NCBI GenBank assembly: GCA_032158295.1
Contig: CM063249.1
Coordinates: 7,021,195 to 7,085,194 of the forward strand
Direction of reading: 5' to 3'
Origin: Pycnopodia helianthoides
Lineage: Eukaryota; Echinodermata; Asteroidea; Forcipulatida; Asteriidae
DNA: 64,000 bases
Under the pieces are notes generated by a model. It did not search any database. It worked only from the letters and a program-made list of their open reading frames with translations, and had not been told where the DNA came from. This document shows positions 50,720 to 63,075 of this stretch, piece after piece (position 1 is the first letter of the stretch; every line of letters begins with the position of its first letter). The position numbers and the translations under genes were made by a program.

Positions 50720-51055
50720 ACGCAGGAAGGGCATATGTGGGGTCTGACAACAATGGAACAATGGACCCCACAAGGTCATTTCAATAGGAACAATTGGGCC
50801 CCACAAGGGAATTCTTCAGAAAAGGGAATAATAGAACAACAATAGAAGTACCCCACATTCGGATCCGTAAGGATGTGTGTGTGTGTGTGTGTGTGAGTTT
50901 GTAGTGACATTCAAACCGAGGACTTACAACAAAAGGGACAATAGGTCCATGTTTGCTATCACAAAGGAAAACAATGGACTCCACGTTTGTCAGGAAAACA
51001 AAGGAGAGTCCACGATTGGAGGTCATTACACACTTGTGTGTGTGTGTGTGTGTGT
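50466..51055. repeat. GT microsatellites with a repeated 200-base unit
   Basis: (GT)n tracts at about 50466-50520, 50676-50718, 50873-50895 and 51034-51053 alternate with near-identical blocks. The blocks contain GGGCATATGTGGGGTC, AACAATGGACCCCACAAGGT, CAATTGGGCCCCACAAGGGA and CGGATCCGTAAGGATG. Block 1 is 50521-50675 and block 2 is 50719-50872. A diverged third block follows to 51033. Confidence 0.9.
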
Positions 51056-51320
51056 TCGAGTCCCCGGTCTTGACACTCGTGTCCTTAAGCAAGACACTTG
51101 ACCGTCGTTGCGTCGTCCTTCGGATGGGGCGTAAAGCCGTTGGTCCCGTGTGTTGGGTCAATGCACGTAAAACAACCCAGTTACACTAAAACCATAGAGC
51201 GCGGACAGAGATCTATAATGAGAAGGGGGTTTGCCCCGGTGTTTCTGGCATGGTCTGGCAGCAATATGCACCACCCTCACCGTGTATCCCTTTCAAGGTG
51301 TTGTATTATGGTTGATTCGT
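51040..51320 (+). mobile_element. tRNA-derived SINE
   Basis: A B-box-like GTTCGAGTCCCCGG lies at 51054. CTTAAGCAAGACACTTGACC and AAAGCCGTTGGTCCCGTGTG follow, and it ends near TTTCAAGGTGTTGTATTATGG. The body matches the element at 29330. The adjacent GT tract may mark the 5' junction. Confidence 0.65.
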
Positions 51321-51639
51321 CTCATAAAATCCTTCTTAACAATCTCCACCAAATTTGGTATTTCGGCGCCAGGGTTGTCATTTATGACAGACTACATTAA
51401 TATTGTTATTGTATATTCGGTTTACGGTAACACCATGTGTATAAATATCTACTTTGCTGTGTAGATTTTGTTCTTTAGAGAACTTGTCTTGCTATTTATT
51501 CTGCTACCGCGGAGTAGATTTTCGGAATTCGGGAGACTTCTCAGTTCTTAAAAGAACCGTCCTGCTTTAACTACTACCTGAGCGGGAGGTAGGAAATCGG
51601 CCTGGACTACTACTTTTTTACTTATTATTATTACTGCAA

Positions 51640-52130
51640 AAAGTGGGTCTTTAAAATAAGGTCAAAATTCAGTTTTGTGATGCAGTCAAGTTCCAATAGA
51701 TAGAGTCATTATGAATGAGTAAAACCATACACTACAAGTCTTTAACTTCACTTTAAAATGGTGTAAATGCCATTTCATATGGAAAACCCTTACGGAGCGA
51801 AATTTAAAACACTACGTTATTGGATGTCAAAAATAAATGGGACTCAGTCAACTCCACACAGGAATGTTTTGGCAGTCGAAAGGTGAAATGCAATACCGTT
51901 TTGATGGTACATCGTGGAAATCCAGGAACGAAGTAAAAAATTCCCCGTACACAAAAATGTACAGGCACGTACTATTTGGAACGTGACGTCATTGGATGTT
52001 TTCGGATGTCAACAAATTTCACACTGGAAGGATATCAAATACATTGACATTTGACGACGTTTTACTGTGAGGTTTTACTGTAAGGTAAGAGACTTGTAAA
52101 GATTCTTCTTCTTCTAAAGGACTATAATTA
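51640..52130. repeat. Diverged relative of the 36512 element
   Basis: Shared words include AAGGTCAAAATTCAG at the left, ACTACGTTATTGGATGTC / ACGTCATTGGATGTTTTCGG in the middle and ACATTTGACGACGTTTTACT at the right. Terminal inverted repeats are no longer clear. Two middle segments resemble each other, suggesting an internal duplication. Confidence 0.4.
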
Positions 52131-53350
52131 TTGGAAGACAAGTCCATGTTGATTTTAAAATGTGTAGAATTACTGGCAAACATTGCCGCACAGCGAAGCC
52201 AATGCACAACATGTGAGGGGGCCATTCGATTTAAAAAGGTGTAAATTGAGTCATGGTAGGTGGGCAATTTCACTTTTGTTATATGTGACTTTTTTTTGTC
52301 GCTTAAAACCTGCAACGATGCACCTGTTTTGTGCCAACGGTCTTACGTCATCCTGCCAGAGAGGTGTGGCACAAGATCACAAGACCTTCATTCACAAAAG
52401 GCCATTGAACCTAGAGTGGTCAGACACAACATGCCTTACCACTAAGCTGTGGTAGTGATCTGTGGCGCACGTGCCGCAGAGATAGAAGTTTGTGCATGAG
52501 CTATGGGGAAACATTTTTCCACCACCCCTCTTGACCAAATCGACGACACCTGTTGATTGACACCACTCCTAAAACGTGTGTATTGGTACACTGCAGGATA
52601 TCAAGGAGTATCACGGGGTTGGGATCTACCATTTTGAAATGGTTATGTTTTTCTTGATATGTGCCTGTGCACTGTGGTTGGGTGCATTACTGCAAGGTTT
52701 TAAGTAAATAGTTTTTTGCAAAAACTAGTCTAAAAAATCTCAAAACAAGTGTTGGGTACCAGCGAGTGTGTCCGAATTAGGGGAAATTGGCCTGCTGAGT
52801 ACACGTACAGCGGAGCGGCACACATAATACACGTACAAAGTTCACATCCTGCATAATATGTACTTCAAAGTCTATGTTTTGAACATATGTTTAAGTTTAT
52901 TTGTGATAAATATTTGGATTTCAGGGATATTTCACAGAAATTGGTAAGTGTCATTAAATATGAATGACAGAAGAAAAAACGACCGGGATTTCAGCACTTT
53001 CGGGTCAGTAGGTAGAGGGCAACTCGATTTGTTTGGGTTTTTTGTTGTTATGGTTGTCTTGTTGGGTTTTTTCTTTGGGGGGTTTAGGGGGTTGGGGTTG
53101 GGGGGCTACGGAACCCGTGTTAGCATGGCTCCTCACTTGTAATAATGCCACTTCTGTACCTCATCAGTGGTTTATTTGGAGATGGCATTAGGCTTTGGTT
53201 TGAGTTCTTCCGTTTGCCGTGACTAAGACAACTTCAATCAGATACAATCAAGGTGACCATTTTGATCGTATTTAATTACTAAGGGTTTCAAAATGACCTT
53301 CACCAAGTTGACGGCTGTTTGGAAATACACGTGTTGTCTTATGTCAGAGC

Positions 53351-53539
53351 GGGGCCAATTTCATAGAGCTGCTTAAGCAGGAAATATGGCGTAACAATTT
53401 TTCTGCTAAGCAGAAATGAGCAGGATACAAGTCACAAATGGTACATGTGACGTGGTATTTTGGCTGGTGACTTTATTATGGTATAGGAATTAAATTTGTT
53501 GTGCTTAGCTACTTTATGCAGCTCTATGAAATTGGGCCC
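53351..53539. mobile_element. GGGCCCAA-ended MITE, family C, copy 3
   Basis: Left end GGGGCCAATTTCATAGAGCT and right end AGCTCTATGAAATTGGGCCC are inverted repeats over 18 bases or more. The interior has GCTAAGCAGAAATGAGCAGG. It is about 189 bases. Confidence 0.85.
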
Positions 53540-53611
53540 TGGTATTAATAACGCACCAACAAATTGTGAGATTTTTTTTCAGGACACCTGGGCGAAAAGC
53601 AGACTTACCAG

Positions 53612-53992
53612 GGGCCTTTCCCAAACCTCGGCTTGGCCTTCGCTCGTCCCCAGCGCCTTGACTTAAAACCAAAGGCGCTGGGATGGGCAAACGTATCGTT
53701 AACGTTAATGCTCAGTCCCATCATGCATCACACTCACACTGCAAGCACTGCAAGCACTGCACGCATGACGTACTTCCTGAACAAGAATCTGTGCAAGCTG
53801 ATTAGCCCATCCCAGCGGTCCTGGATAGGCCGCTGGGGCCGAGCGAAGGCTTGGCCCCACCGGATCCAGCTCACAGGCTCCGTCTGACGTTTGATCACCG
53901 TGTGCAAAATACACGCTGCTCCAGAAAAAAATAAATAAATAACGAAGCCCAAGCCGGAGACGGAGCCCAAGCCGAGGTTTGGGAAAAGGCCC
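53612..53992. mobile_element. Outer inverted-repeat element with a nested insertion
   Basis: GGGCCTTTCCCAAACCTCGG CTTGG at the left and CCAAGCCGAGGTTTGGGAAA AGGCCC at the right are inverted repeats. Between them lies a distinct 211-base element (53638-53848) that also occurs alone at 59785. The outer arms are GC-rich against the AT-rich background. Confidence 0.75.
53638..53848. mobile_element. Inner element, copy 1 (nested)
   Basis: The ends are TTCGCTCGTCCCCAGCGCC and GGGGCCGAGCGAA, with inverted TTCGCTCG/CGAGCGAA tips. Inside is a hairpin, CCCAGCGCCTT with AAGGCGCTGGG, and a palindrome-like ATCGTTAACGTTAAT. No protein is encoded. Confidence 0.75.
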
Positions 53993-54079
53993 AGGTAAAT
54001 CCATTGCTATCGGGCAAAGTGTGCGCAAACTCAGAACTACGTAAATGGTAATTTATTTGGTAAGTTTGATGCCCTTTAA

Positions 54080-54448
54080 AGGCAGGGTATACTTTTTGTA
54101 GTTGTCAAAGGCTGGTATCTTCACTTATGGTATCCCAACATGCATAAAATAACACACCATGAAAGTTTCGGCTCAATTTATTGGTCATCGAAGTTGCAAA
54201 AAAATAATGAAAGAAAATCAACCCTTGTTGCATAGAATTGTGTGTGTTCATATGCCTGAGAAAGGCAAGTTCATGCCTCAGCAAGTAATTTAGTGAGAAA
54301 TTGCCTCTTTCTCAACAACTACATTACTTCAGAGAGAGTCGTTTCTCGCAATGTTTTATACTATCAGCAGCTCTCAGGTGCTCCTTACCAAGTAAGTTTT
54401 TATGAAAAGTGTATTTCTTGAGTAATTACCAAGAAGTATTCACTGCCT
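54080..54448. mobile_element. TTAA-type MITE, family B
   Basis: TTAA precedes the element at 54076-54079. The left end is AGGCAGGGTATACTTTTTGT and the right end is ACCAAGAAGTATTCACTGCC. The body matches 41608 (GTCGTTTCTCGCAATGTTTT, CCTTACCAAGTAAGTTTTTA). The right target site is diverged (TTTA). Confidence 0.75.
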
Positions 54449-54449
54449 T

Positions 54450-57400
54450 TTACGTTCCTAAGTCTCCCAGTAGTATACGATTTCGTATTGGAAATCCACG
54501 CACTCAACCTCTTTAACGTGACATGCATTTAGTATTTACTCAACCAATTATTTCATAATTCATTCTCAGCTTTATTTTTATAATGCAATATTTTAAAATA
54601 GTAATGCCTGACTTCGAACTGTCAAAAGCTATTATTGAAAATACCCATACACTCAGAAGTAAAGGATGTCAATTACGAGGACCCAAAAACGAAGCATGAA
54701 GGCACTTACCATTAAAGCACGGCACATTATGACCACTATGCAAATGTAGTCAGTGGACATTTTGACAAAAAAACATTACTCGTTAAAAGCGAAAGATGAA
54801 AATTGATGTTTTTAGCTGGGTGCTCGGTAACATGCAGTGACGCATCGCCCGAGAGCTTTTTGGATATTTAATTTTTGTGTTGAAGCCAAAAAATCGTTAA
54901 AGATCTCATGGTACCGACTGAGAAATGAACTGAATTTTTTTTACACAATGGTAAATTACAAATTCCAATCGATTTGTGACTTAATATTTATGCATGTAGG
55001 AAACAAAATATATAGTTATTTCACTTTTTTCCGGGAAATCAATTTTTATTTTACTTCTTGATTATACCCTCGTGTTTGGCTTTTGACTATACCAAGTGTT
55101 ATCCGGTCGAGTCGTCTATTCCCGTCACTAACCCAAACTAAACTGTACATTTATCTTGCGTCCAATGTATATCATTTTTGTCCTTATACAGAATATTTTG
55201 CTCGCAATTTCAATCACTGTTTTCCCACAAATTTATCAGGCATACACTTGACATTTAAATGTTTTTGCATTATCGTAATCCATGCGTGAATTCAAGGGAA
55301 GAGAGCAGGCGAGCTAGATTTATAAATGGAGGTTTTTGAAATTATGTCATTGCGGTAAATAATGTAGGGTTAAATCAATATAATTTGAGCGGCTGAATTA
55401 CAGTTTACTTTTGTTTCATCTTGCAAAGTGAAGCCCCACATTTCCTACACGCTTCTCTTGTTCTGTTAAAATTCCAAACGCTTTGGAATTCTGTTCAATG
55501 TCAACTATTGTGTGCACGTCTTCGAAGAAACTGATTTAATACAGTTGTGCAACTTTTTTGCAACTCTCAAAACGTGAGATATATCTTTAACATTGCCATT
55601 CTGAGGTACACGGCTTTGCCATGCAAGTTAATGTCCTATGATAGAAACGCAAGGGTCTTGCGATATTGTTTTCAATCAGCAAAAAAAATCAGCCGGGAAG
55701 ACAACGCTCATGTGTGTAGGCCTGTATTATAACTACTTTAACGTGCATGAAATTGCACCGACAGATACATAAAACAGCCGTTGAAGCAAGCCCAGGACCA
55801 CTCATTTATATTCTTCACATGGACAAAAATAGACAAGCGGGAGATCAACAAGTATGAATTGAACTGCCGTTGATGGCAGAGGCCAATTGGTGTGTATACG
55901 CTGAAGGTTTTTTGCTGGAAGTACGCACAAAACTCATAACGAAAGCCAGATGTATATATAAATAAACAAATAAATAAATAAAGCAATGAAAAGGAATTTG
56001 TGGTGATTCCCGATTAAGTTTGCCAAAATTCGACGCAGGTATTCACCATTATGATAAATTGTTAAGCGTTGTCTGCCGGATTGCTAATCGGCACGATAAA
56101 TAGTTAAAAGTCAAAGTGTTGACTTTGGTATTAATGAAGGGCCGAGGTCTTAATTAAAAGGCAATTAATTATTTAGCTGTAAGAGTTTAGCTAATAATTG
56201 CTGCTTATCGTGTTGCCATGTTATTTTTGTTCAAGTAATTTTTTTAATTGTTCACCTCTTTCTTCCAATATCCCCGTGGGCTCCACACATTGATTGAAAT
56301 AGAATATATACTTAATTGGTCTAGTGTGCATTCATCTACAAACATCATTAAATGTACAAGTACTAAAAAATTATATTTATAATATTTACACAAATTGAAC
56401 AAAATAAGTCTGGACGTATTTTGGAAGCTGGTCCTTGTGGTGAGATGTCCGATGGACAGACAAATAACATGAGTAATTTTTTGGAGAAAATTTTATTTGA
56501 CGATGACTTGTGTTTTTTTTCTCATGGCTATTATTGTTATTATTATTATTACTATTATTGATGTCGTTATTTCGTTATGTTTTTAAGTATAAGCTTTCAG
56601 ATTACACGTCTTGTTTTTGCCTCAAACATAATTTCATATAAAGTTGAGTGGATGGACACATTTGTCATATTTAGTTTTAATGTCAATGCTGTTATCAAAC
56701 GTTAAGAGAAATATTCAATTGCTAGAATGGGATTTTCGTCGTTTATTGGTAACAACTAATTAATCCCCGACTCGATGTAATGAATGAATAAATGAGTAAT
56801 GATTTGAACGATGAGAAAACTGCACATAAATTTATGGTCGACTCGTCTTCATGTTGCCATTAAAAACATGTTATTATGTTGTACACACCATGCAAGCACA
56901 CCTCCATTTTACCTTACAATTTTCCGTGCCCGATGAAGCTGCAATGGGGGGATATTTGTCGTCATGGCAACGACGCTAGCTCGTTTGCTGAGGCGGGTCA
57001 CATGATCGATCCATCCGAGAGCGCACAGGGTAGGGGCGTGGGGCCGGGGGGGGCTACTGGCTTTACTCGTGGTGCTTCCTTCATAGCTCTCAAAGCATTA
57101 TTAGTGCGGTTTACTTAGCGTGTAATGAATTGTATGTACAAAAGCCGCCGACTCGCTTGTATGCCCCCCATCATCTCATCTCAGTGACAAACATCCGCAG
57201 CAGACTCTGTATGTTTGATAAATTGAAGTCCCGTTGCTTTCCAACCGGGTGTTCTATACAATACATAAAAAAAGTACAGCGTGTCGTGTACAAAATATAA
57301 CGAATACCAGTTTTGCTTGGAGCGAGTGTTTATTTGGACCATTTACAGAGACCATTGTGTGTGTCTGTGTAGTTTGTTTATGACTGTCGTAAAAAAATAT

Positions 57401-58000
57401 TTTAAAAATACAACTCAACATGACGTAGGTAACGTCAAGCATAATCGACTTAATGGGTAGAATAATAGCTTTCGAAGAAAAAAACAATACGCAGCATAAG
57501 GTCATCCGTATATCGTTGTTGCTGCTGCTGTTGTTTCGGTGGTGATGGTCGAGCTGGTATTGTGGTGTTAAGACCAACTACTTTCACCGATTCTCCATTT
57601 TCGTGGCATGTATTTACATTTCACATAACGCTGCAATATAAATACTGCAGGGAAGGTAGCAATTAAGTATGTAGGCCCTGAATATGGGCGAGATATGAAG
57701 CCAGTTTTAAGAATCCATCTAAATTGTTTACTTGGTTTTTTTTATTTGATTGGATTGACACGTGACATAACGGAATGCAGAATAAAACGTAGATACAGTT
57801 AAAACAGTCTGCTTGGTTCACATTTGTTGTATTGGATGCACGTAAATCTCAAAAGCAATACACCAGCACAATCCGTAAACTTTGTATAGGTTTATGCCCA
57901 ATCTTTTACTCTGATGAGATTAAGGCTCCCTCGGATTTGACACGAATCTGATAATCCCAAAGACCTGGAGAAACCCATGAAGCAAATAATATGAAGATGA
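54450..58000. other. AT-rich intergenic stretch
   Basis: No gene is seen over 3.5 kb. AT-rich homeodomain-like words are dense near 56140-56230 (TTAATTAAAAGG, CAATTAATTATT, GCTAATAATTGC). A GC-richer island lies near 56940-57060. No ORF longer than about 107 codons occurs and none has domain features. Confidence 0.4.
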
Positions 58001-58009
58001 CAGGTGAAG

Positions 58010-58475
58010 AAAGATAAACACAGACGAAGACTAGATTATGGCAACGGTATTCTGTTTGTCGGGATACGCAACTGTCTCTATTCTCCAGCGTGGTCTCTCA
58101 AAACACTGCTGCAAGTAATTCGATCATATTACTCGAGTTCTTCAAAAGTCTATACACTGGTTGCCAGTCCAGTATTGCATTCATTCCAAACTGCTCATTA
58201 AGAGCCATCAACGACCTTGCTCCACAGTACATCACCGACCTCAACCGCTTCAGTCAACTTCCTGCAACTTACGGTCTTCAAATAAACTTCGTCTCCACGT
58301 TCCCAAATGGAAAACTAAATTCATGGCCGCCGTGCAGTTTATAGTTCGGCACCATGTTATGGAACGACCCCCCATAGACATCCAAACTTCCCCAAATGTG
58401 AACACTTTTATAAGAAGAGACTCAAAACTTAATTTGTTCTTTGAGGCTTTTTCTGTGTATAAATTCAAATAATTT
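58010..58475 (+). pseudogene. Decayed LINE reverse transcriptase C-terminus
   Basis: Across shifting frames the translation follows the end of a non-LTR reverse transcriptase. RLDYGNGILFVGI corresponds to the usual RLDYCNSLLYG. Then come a LHWLPV-like part, INDLAPQYITDL (58206-58241) and finally an RHHVMERPPIDIQTSPN / FIRRDSKLNLF tail. At least two frame changes and internal stops break it, so it is not functional. The clade (CR1, L2 or Jockey-like) cannot be settled from this fragment. Confidence 0.75.
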
Positions 58476-58853
58476 ATAGGTGTACTTCTTTCTCAAGGTG
58501 CCTTTTGAACATAATTTTAATGGATACCAGTGCTTATTTATTACACATTTTTTAAGGACAAGGATCTATAATTATGTGCGAGTTATAGAAAACTAATATT
58601 GTTTCTTTTCGAGCATTGTCGCAGAACGACCACAAGGTGAAATATGGCATTTCCATTTCATAAGGCTTTAGTCCATATTTAACCTCATTATATTCTGCGA
58701 AAATACACTAATATGCATTCAATGTAAAACAAAATATATAAAAAAAATTAAAAAAATTAAAAATCACAAGACCTACTTAAAAGTGGCCAACAAAGTCAAC
58801 AATTCAGGGGTTAATTTCTTAATTAGACATGCTCGGCTTTTAAAGGGAAGGTA

Positions 58854-59214
58854 CACGATTGGTAATCACTTAAAAAAATTAATGACAATAAAAACTGACT
58901 TGGTTAGAAGTGCAGCAACTTTCGATGGTATACAGCATTTTGAGAAAAATTTCAATTCGAAATAATGTTGATATGGAAAAATATGTCAGTTTTTATCCCC
59001 CAAAATTTGAATCTGAGAAACGTTTCCGTGTACTCCTATTAGGGGTTATTCTTTATGCGTGGACATAATATTCGCTGCGGATTTTGGCGATATTTCAAGA
59101 ACGCGACCAACTTTTGAAATGAAACTTTCACAGGTTAGTTTTATTGCATAAATCTACATTTATATCGGAATAAAACAATCACATGGTCCCAAAAACCGAA
59201 GGTATACTTTGCCT
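58854..59214. mobile_element. TTAA-type MITE, copy related to 47801
   Basis: TTAA at 58850-58853 and 59215-59218 flanks the ends AGGGAAGGTACACGATTGGT and ACCGAAGGTATACTTTGCCT. It shares the middle section in inverted orientation with 47801. Confidence 0.75.
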
Positions 59215-59784
59215 TTAAGGTCCTCAAAGAGGGCATGCCGTCGACATGAAGTGGTTGGTTAATAATGGTTGACAAGCTTCCGGAGTGGAGCTAGCTGCTG
59301 GCATTCATGATCTTTTCTGGTTCATTCAGACCAACATGGTATCATTAATGGACGGCTTGCCTTGCTTTGTAGTTTGTAGTCAACATGTACTGTAGCCAAA
59401 TTGAGTTTGCTAGCTCTCCGGGGGCTAGATGCACACAGCTTAATTTCACGTAACCATGTTAGCGAAGAGAATGTTGTACATGTATACCGTTTCGAATTGC
59501 ACTTTCAAGATTTTTAATAAATGGATTTTCAAATGAATTGGTAAGATGGCTTCATCCTTTTGATTCATATTGACCTCTTTAGTAGAGAATGGGGAAAGAC
59601 ACATTCACAAAGAAACGGATCCAGTGTTAAGAAATTGCATTTTAGTTCAAATTTATCGGGCGTCACAAAGGCGAATTGCATCACAAAGTAACTTCATAGT
59701 CTAGTTCCACATAGTAATTGCTGGTCCATGATTACCCCCCTCGTTCCTATGGTCCTCGCCTGATGTGGAATGCCATTAGTGAAG

Positions 59785-60001
59785 TTCGCTCGTCCCCAGC
59801 GCCTTGCCTTTAAAAACCAAAGGCGCTGGGATGGGCAAACGTATCGTTAACGTTAATGCTCAGACCCATGCTCAGTCCCATCATGCATCACACTCACACT
59901 GCAAGCACGGCACGCATGACGTACTTCCTGAACAAGAATCTGTGCAAGCTGATTAGCCCATCCCAGCGGTCCTGGATAGGCCGCTGATGGGGCCGAGCGA
60001 A
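59785..60001. mobile_element. Inner element, copy 2 (solitary)
   Basis: This copy is nearly identical to 53638-53848 over about 215 bases, with a small duplication (CATGCTCAGTCC) and a deletion (one GCAAGCACT unit). Its tips TTCGCTCG and CGAGCGAA are intact. GTGAAG occurs just outside both ends and could be a target duplication. Confidence 0.75.
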
Positions 60002-61700
60002 TCGGTGAAGAACTTCAAGTCCGTATAAAATCCTCCTGCAAAAGAGTCATTTTAACCAACATAGCTTCGTCTCCTTAATTTGCTTATCGTTGTCTACATT
60101 GTCGACATCTCTATCATCTTGCTGTTTGAATAATGCCCTGTTGTTAGCTTTCCTCATGTAATCATGTCTATCTAGTACAATGTATGTCTAGCCTTTTGCT
60201 CTTTGGCCGTCTGTCTTGTCTGTAGGGCTGATTTTTTAACAAGTTTCGATATTTTGTTTTTCAATCAGCCTTCATACTCCTCTTTATATTATACTGTTTA
60301 CATTGTCTCCATTATTGGGTAGTTTTACTTTGTTTTTGATTTGTTAGATTGTTTAAAAATAGAGCATTGAAAGACTGTTTTTTTCTTGAATTGAATTGAA
60401 AGTGTGAGTATCTTGAGTTGGTGTTCTGTTAACCCAGTTCAACAGTGAAAGAATCGGGACTTATAGGCCTCCACACTTAAGTCAATTACGTTATAACGTT
60501 CATCTTTTCAAAGATGATGGCATCCCATTCTGCAAGGAATTAATGCAGTGTTTCCCACTCGAGTCTATTTTTTAATCGTGCGACTGCAATGTTTTGGTTA
60601 TAATTTTCTTACTTGATATTCCTCTTACAAAAGTCACATTTTTCCCGAACCGATTAGACTTGTTTTCCATACAGGAAGGTTACAGCTTAATGTAGTGTGT
60701 AATCCAATTTATAGAAGTCGAGGTCTGTCTGTTTGTTTCGTTCAATGCGCTCGGTCTTGCAAATAATTTTCAATCTATTTTGGCAACAATGCAGTTGTTG
60801 TTGTTCAATGTTTAGCATCAAGGGTTGATGCACAGGGTTCGTCTCAGTATGGGCGAATTCCAAGATCCTCCATTTTGGAGGGGGGGGTGGCGGTTTTGAT
60901 AGCCATACAGACCACGAGACAATTATTTATATTAAGAGACCTTGACTAAACTCACATCGATGTTAGAAATAGCAAACTCCAGTCGTGTGAAAGCTATCCT
61001 TGTTAAATAATAACCAATGGCCCTTGTTATTTTTAACATATTTCCAGACCTTCCTAACTAATAGCAACCATGTTAAAATCACCACTATGTAGTGTGAAAA
61101 TATTACTGTGTCATAACCCAGGCAGGCTAGGGTGATATTATCATTCTCATGCACAGAACGTTTCACAAATAGAAGAAAGTGTTCAGTAAATGAAAAATCA
61201 TGACCTTTAAAGAATTCTTTTGGTGGCAAAAAAAATTACATAAATTAAGTATACTTTGAGTGCATTAATTGGTAAACTATAAGCCTCATGATTAACAACA
61301 TCATGTCACCTGCGTGTTTTTGTTTAGTTTTTTAAATATATTTGTTACCTCCATGTTGAGGTTTTCATCATGGAATTCTTAATTCTGGTATATAAGTCTT
61401 TATCACGCCATCACCGCGGTATTTCACATTGTTGGATGATCACGGTTATAGTCTAAATACCTAATGGAGGAGAGATACGAAACTCCTCTATCTTTTGGGT
61501 CTAATTTAATTACATAAATAAGGCCTATATCAAGAATCACTCTGAATGTAGTTTCTGTATCTTTGTGACCACAAAAGAAGCAAATCAATTTTCTGTTGTT
61601 TTTTTTTGTTTTTTTTACCTCTTCATATAGATTTAAACGATCGTCAGATCTGCAGCAATGTCATATCTATTTACGAAGTATAAACCGACATTATGATTGG
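60002..61700. other. Intergenic sequence without a recognised gene
   Basis: AT-rich sequence has only short open frames. No MITE ends, SINE boxes or splice-supported exons were found. Confidence 0.4.
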
Positions 61701-61737
61701 AACGAGTGTGTGCTCTTGTTGGGGTATTACGTTATAG

Positions 61738-61949
61738 ACTGGTCCCCTGTCCTTACAGGCACCGGTCGCAAACTTATTTTCTGCAGTACACGTCGGCTAT
61801 GGAGTCAACAGTTAAGGGACAGGGAAGAACAGCCTATCCCTTAACTGTTGACTGTATTGAGGAAGTATGCTGCAGAAAAAAAATCGCGCACCGGTCTATT
61901 AATCAAAATGATGGGCACTGCTAGACTGGTCCCCTGTCCGACTGGTCCC
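61738..61949. mobile_element. Long imperfect palindrome flanked by direct repeats
   Basis: GTCAACAGTTAAGGGACAGG and CCTATCCCTTAACTGTTGAC form the inner arms (61804-61853). CACCGGTCGCAAACTTATTT with CTGCAG, and CTGCAG with AATCGCGCACCGGTC, form the outer arms (61760-61897). GACTGGTCCCCTGTCC occurs on both sides (61738-61753 and 61924-61939). Confidence 0.75.
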
Positions 61950-62924
61950 CCTATCTGCAAGACCGCAATGGGATGCGAGGTCAAAGATGCGTTTGTCAGG
62001 ATTCCTCCAAACGCTCGAAGCTGGTCTCTGGCGTAATTCACGAGCCTCGAAGTGGGACGTCAGATGTTCGGGCTAGGTATTACAATGCATGATACATCGA
62101 TGTTGGACGGTTTAGACCAGAGACACGATTCGGCTGTTTTGTCTCCCTGAGTAAAGATTCGCGTGTTTAAATTCGTGTTAACTGGGCGGGGTTAAAACAA
62201 ATATTGGCGCATTTCGTCAGCCAACAGTCCTTGAATAATAAATTGAAATACAGTCAGTGTGTCGGGGGGGGGGAGAGATTACTTACTGACACGATTATAA
62301 TTCTGCGGAGGTTTTCTCTTTCCTCTTCTTCTTCTTCTTCTTCCTTTTCCCCCTTTTTTCCCCCTTTTCTTTTCCTACACTTATTTCTTTCTTTTACCCT
62401 GAGTGGGAGGGTAGGGAGAGGGGCACATGACAGGATATCAATCAGTATTCATCCTAGTCCCGTCCCTTTTTAATATGCTGTGAATTTCTTGCTCCTGGGG
62501 TCGAGGAGGGCAAATCCATGGGATGAAGTGGGTATACCCTGGGGAAAATAATCGAATCCTTTGTTAAAGGTGCTAGGTACAATTTTTTGCCGTTTTTGAT
62601 CCTAAGGGATTTAAATGTTGATATTTATTTGGGTATATTAAAACTAAGAGAGAATCAAGCACAAATCTACTCAAATACGGCTCTAACGGCCTACTTCACT
62701 AACAGGTCGGGCAAGTGTACAAGCTATGTCGTGCCATTCAGCTACGTCGTACCATTCAGCCAATGAAGGGTCATCATTTGACCCCAGTTTGAGCTCTTGA
62801 CGTCACATGGAAGGGGCTCTGTTCCCAGCTTCGTACTATACCAAGACCCGCCAAACATGGAACTCTGGTCAGAGACAGCTCAATACTATTAGATCAGTGC
62901 GTCCCGTGAGCTGCCGCTAGGTTA

Positions 62925-63075
62925 GTGACGTGTTGCAGGAGTTCTTCTGCCTCCCTTTGGACTGGGCAGACGCCGGGGGAGCATCCTTCGACGTTCATCC
63001 CATATCCACCGTGGCAAAGATTACACCAGATGTCAACACTACGAGATGGAGTGGAGGGGATGCGAATAATAAGTG
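62925..63075 (+). other. Possible exon, unrecognised
   Basis: After CGTGTTGCAG a plus frame reads EFFCLPLDWADAGGASFDVH, then PISTVAKITPDVNTTRWSGG and DANNKWL, and stops. The residue mix is coding-like and not repeat-derived. The preceding sequence is not pyrimidine-rich and no strong donor follows, so an exon at the 5' edge of a gene beyond the window, or a pseudogene scrap, are both possible. Confidence 0.25.
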
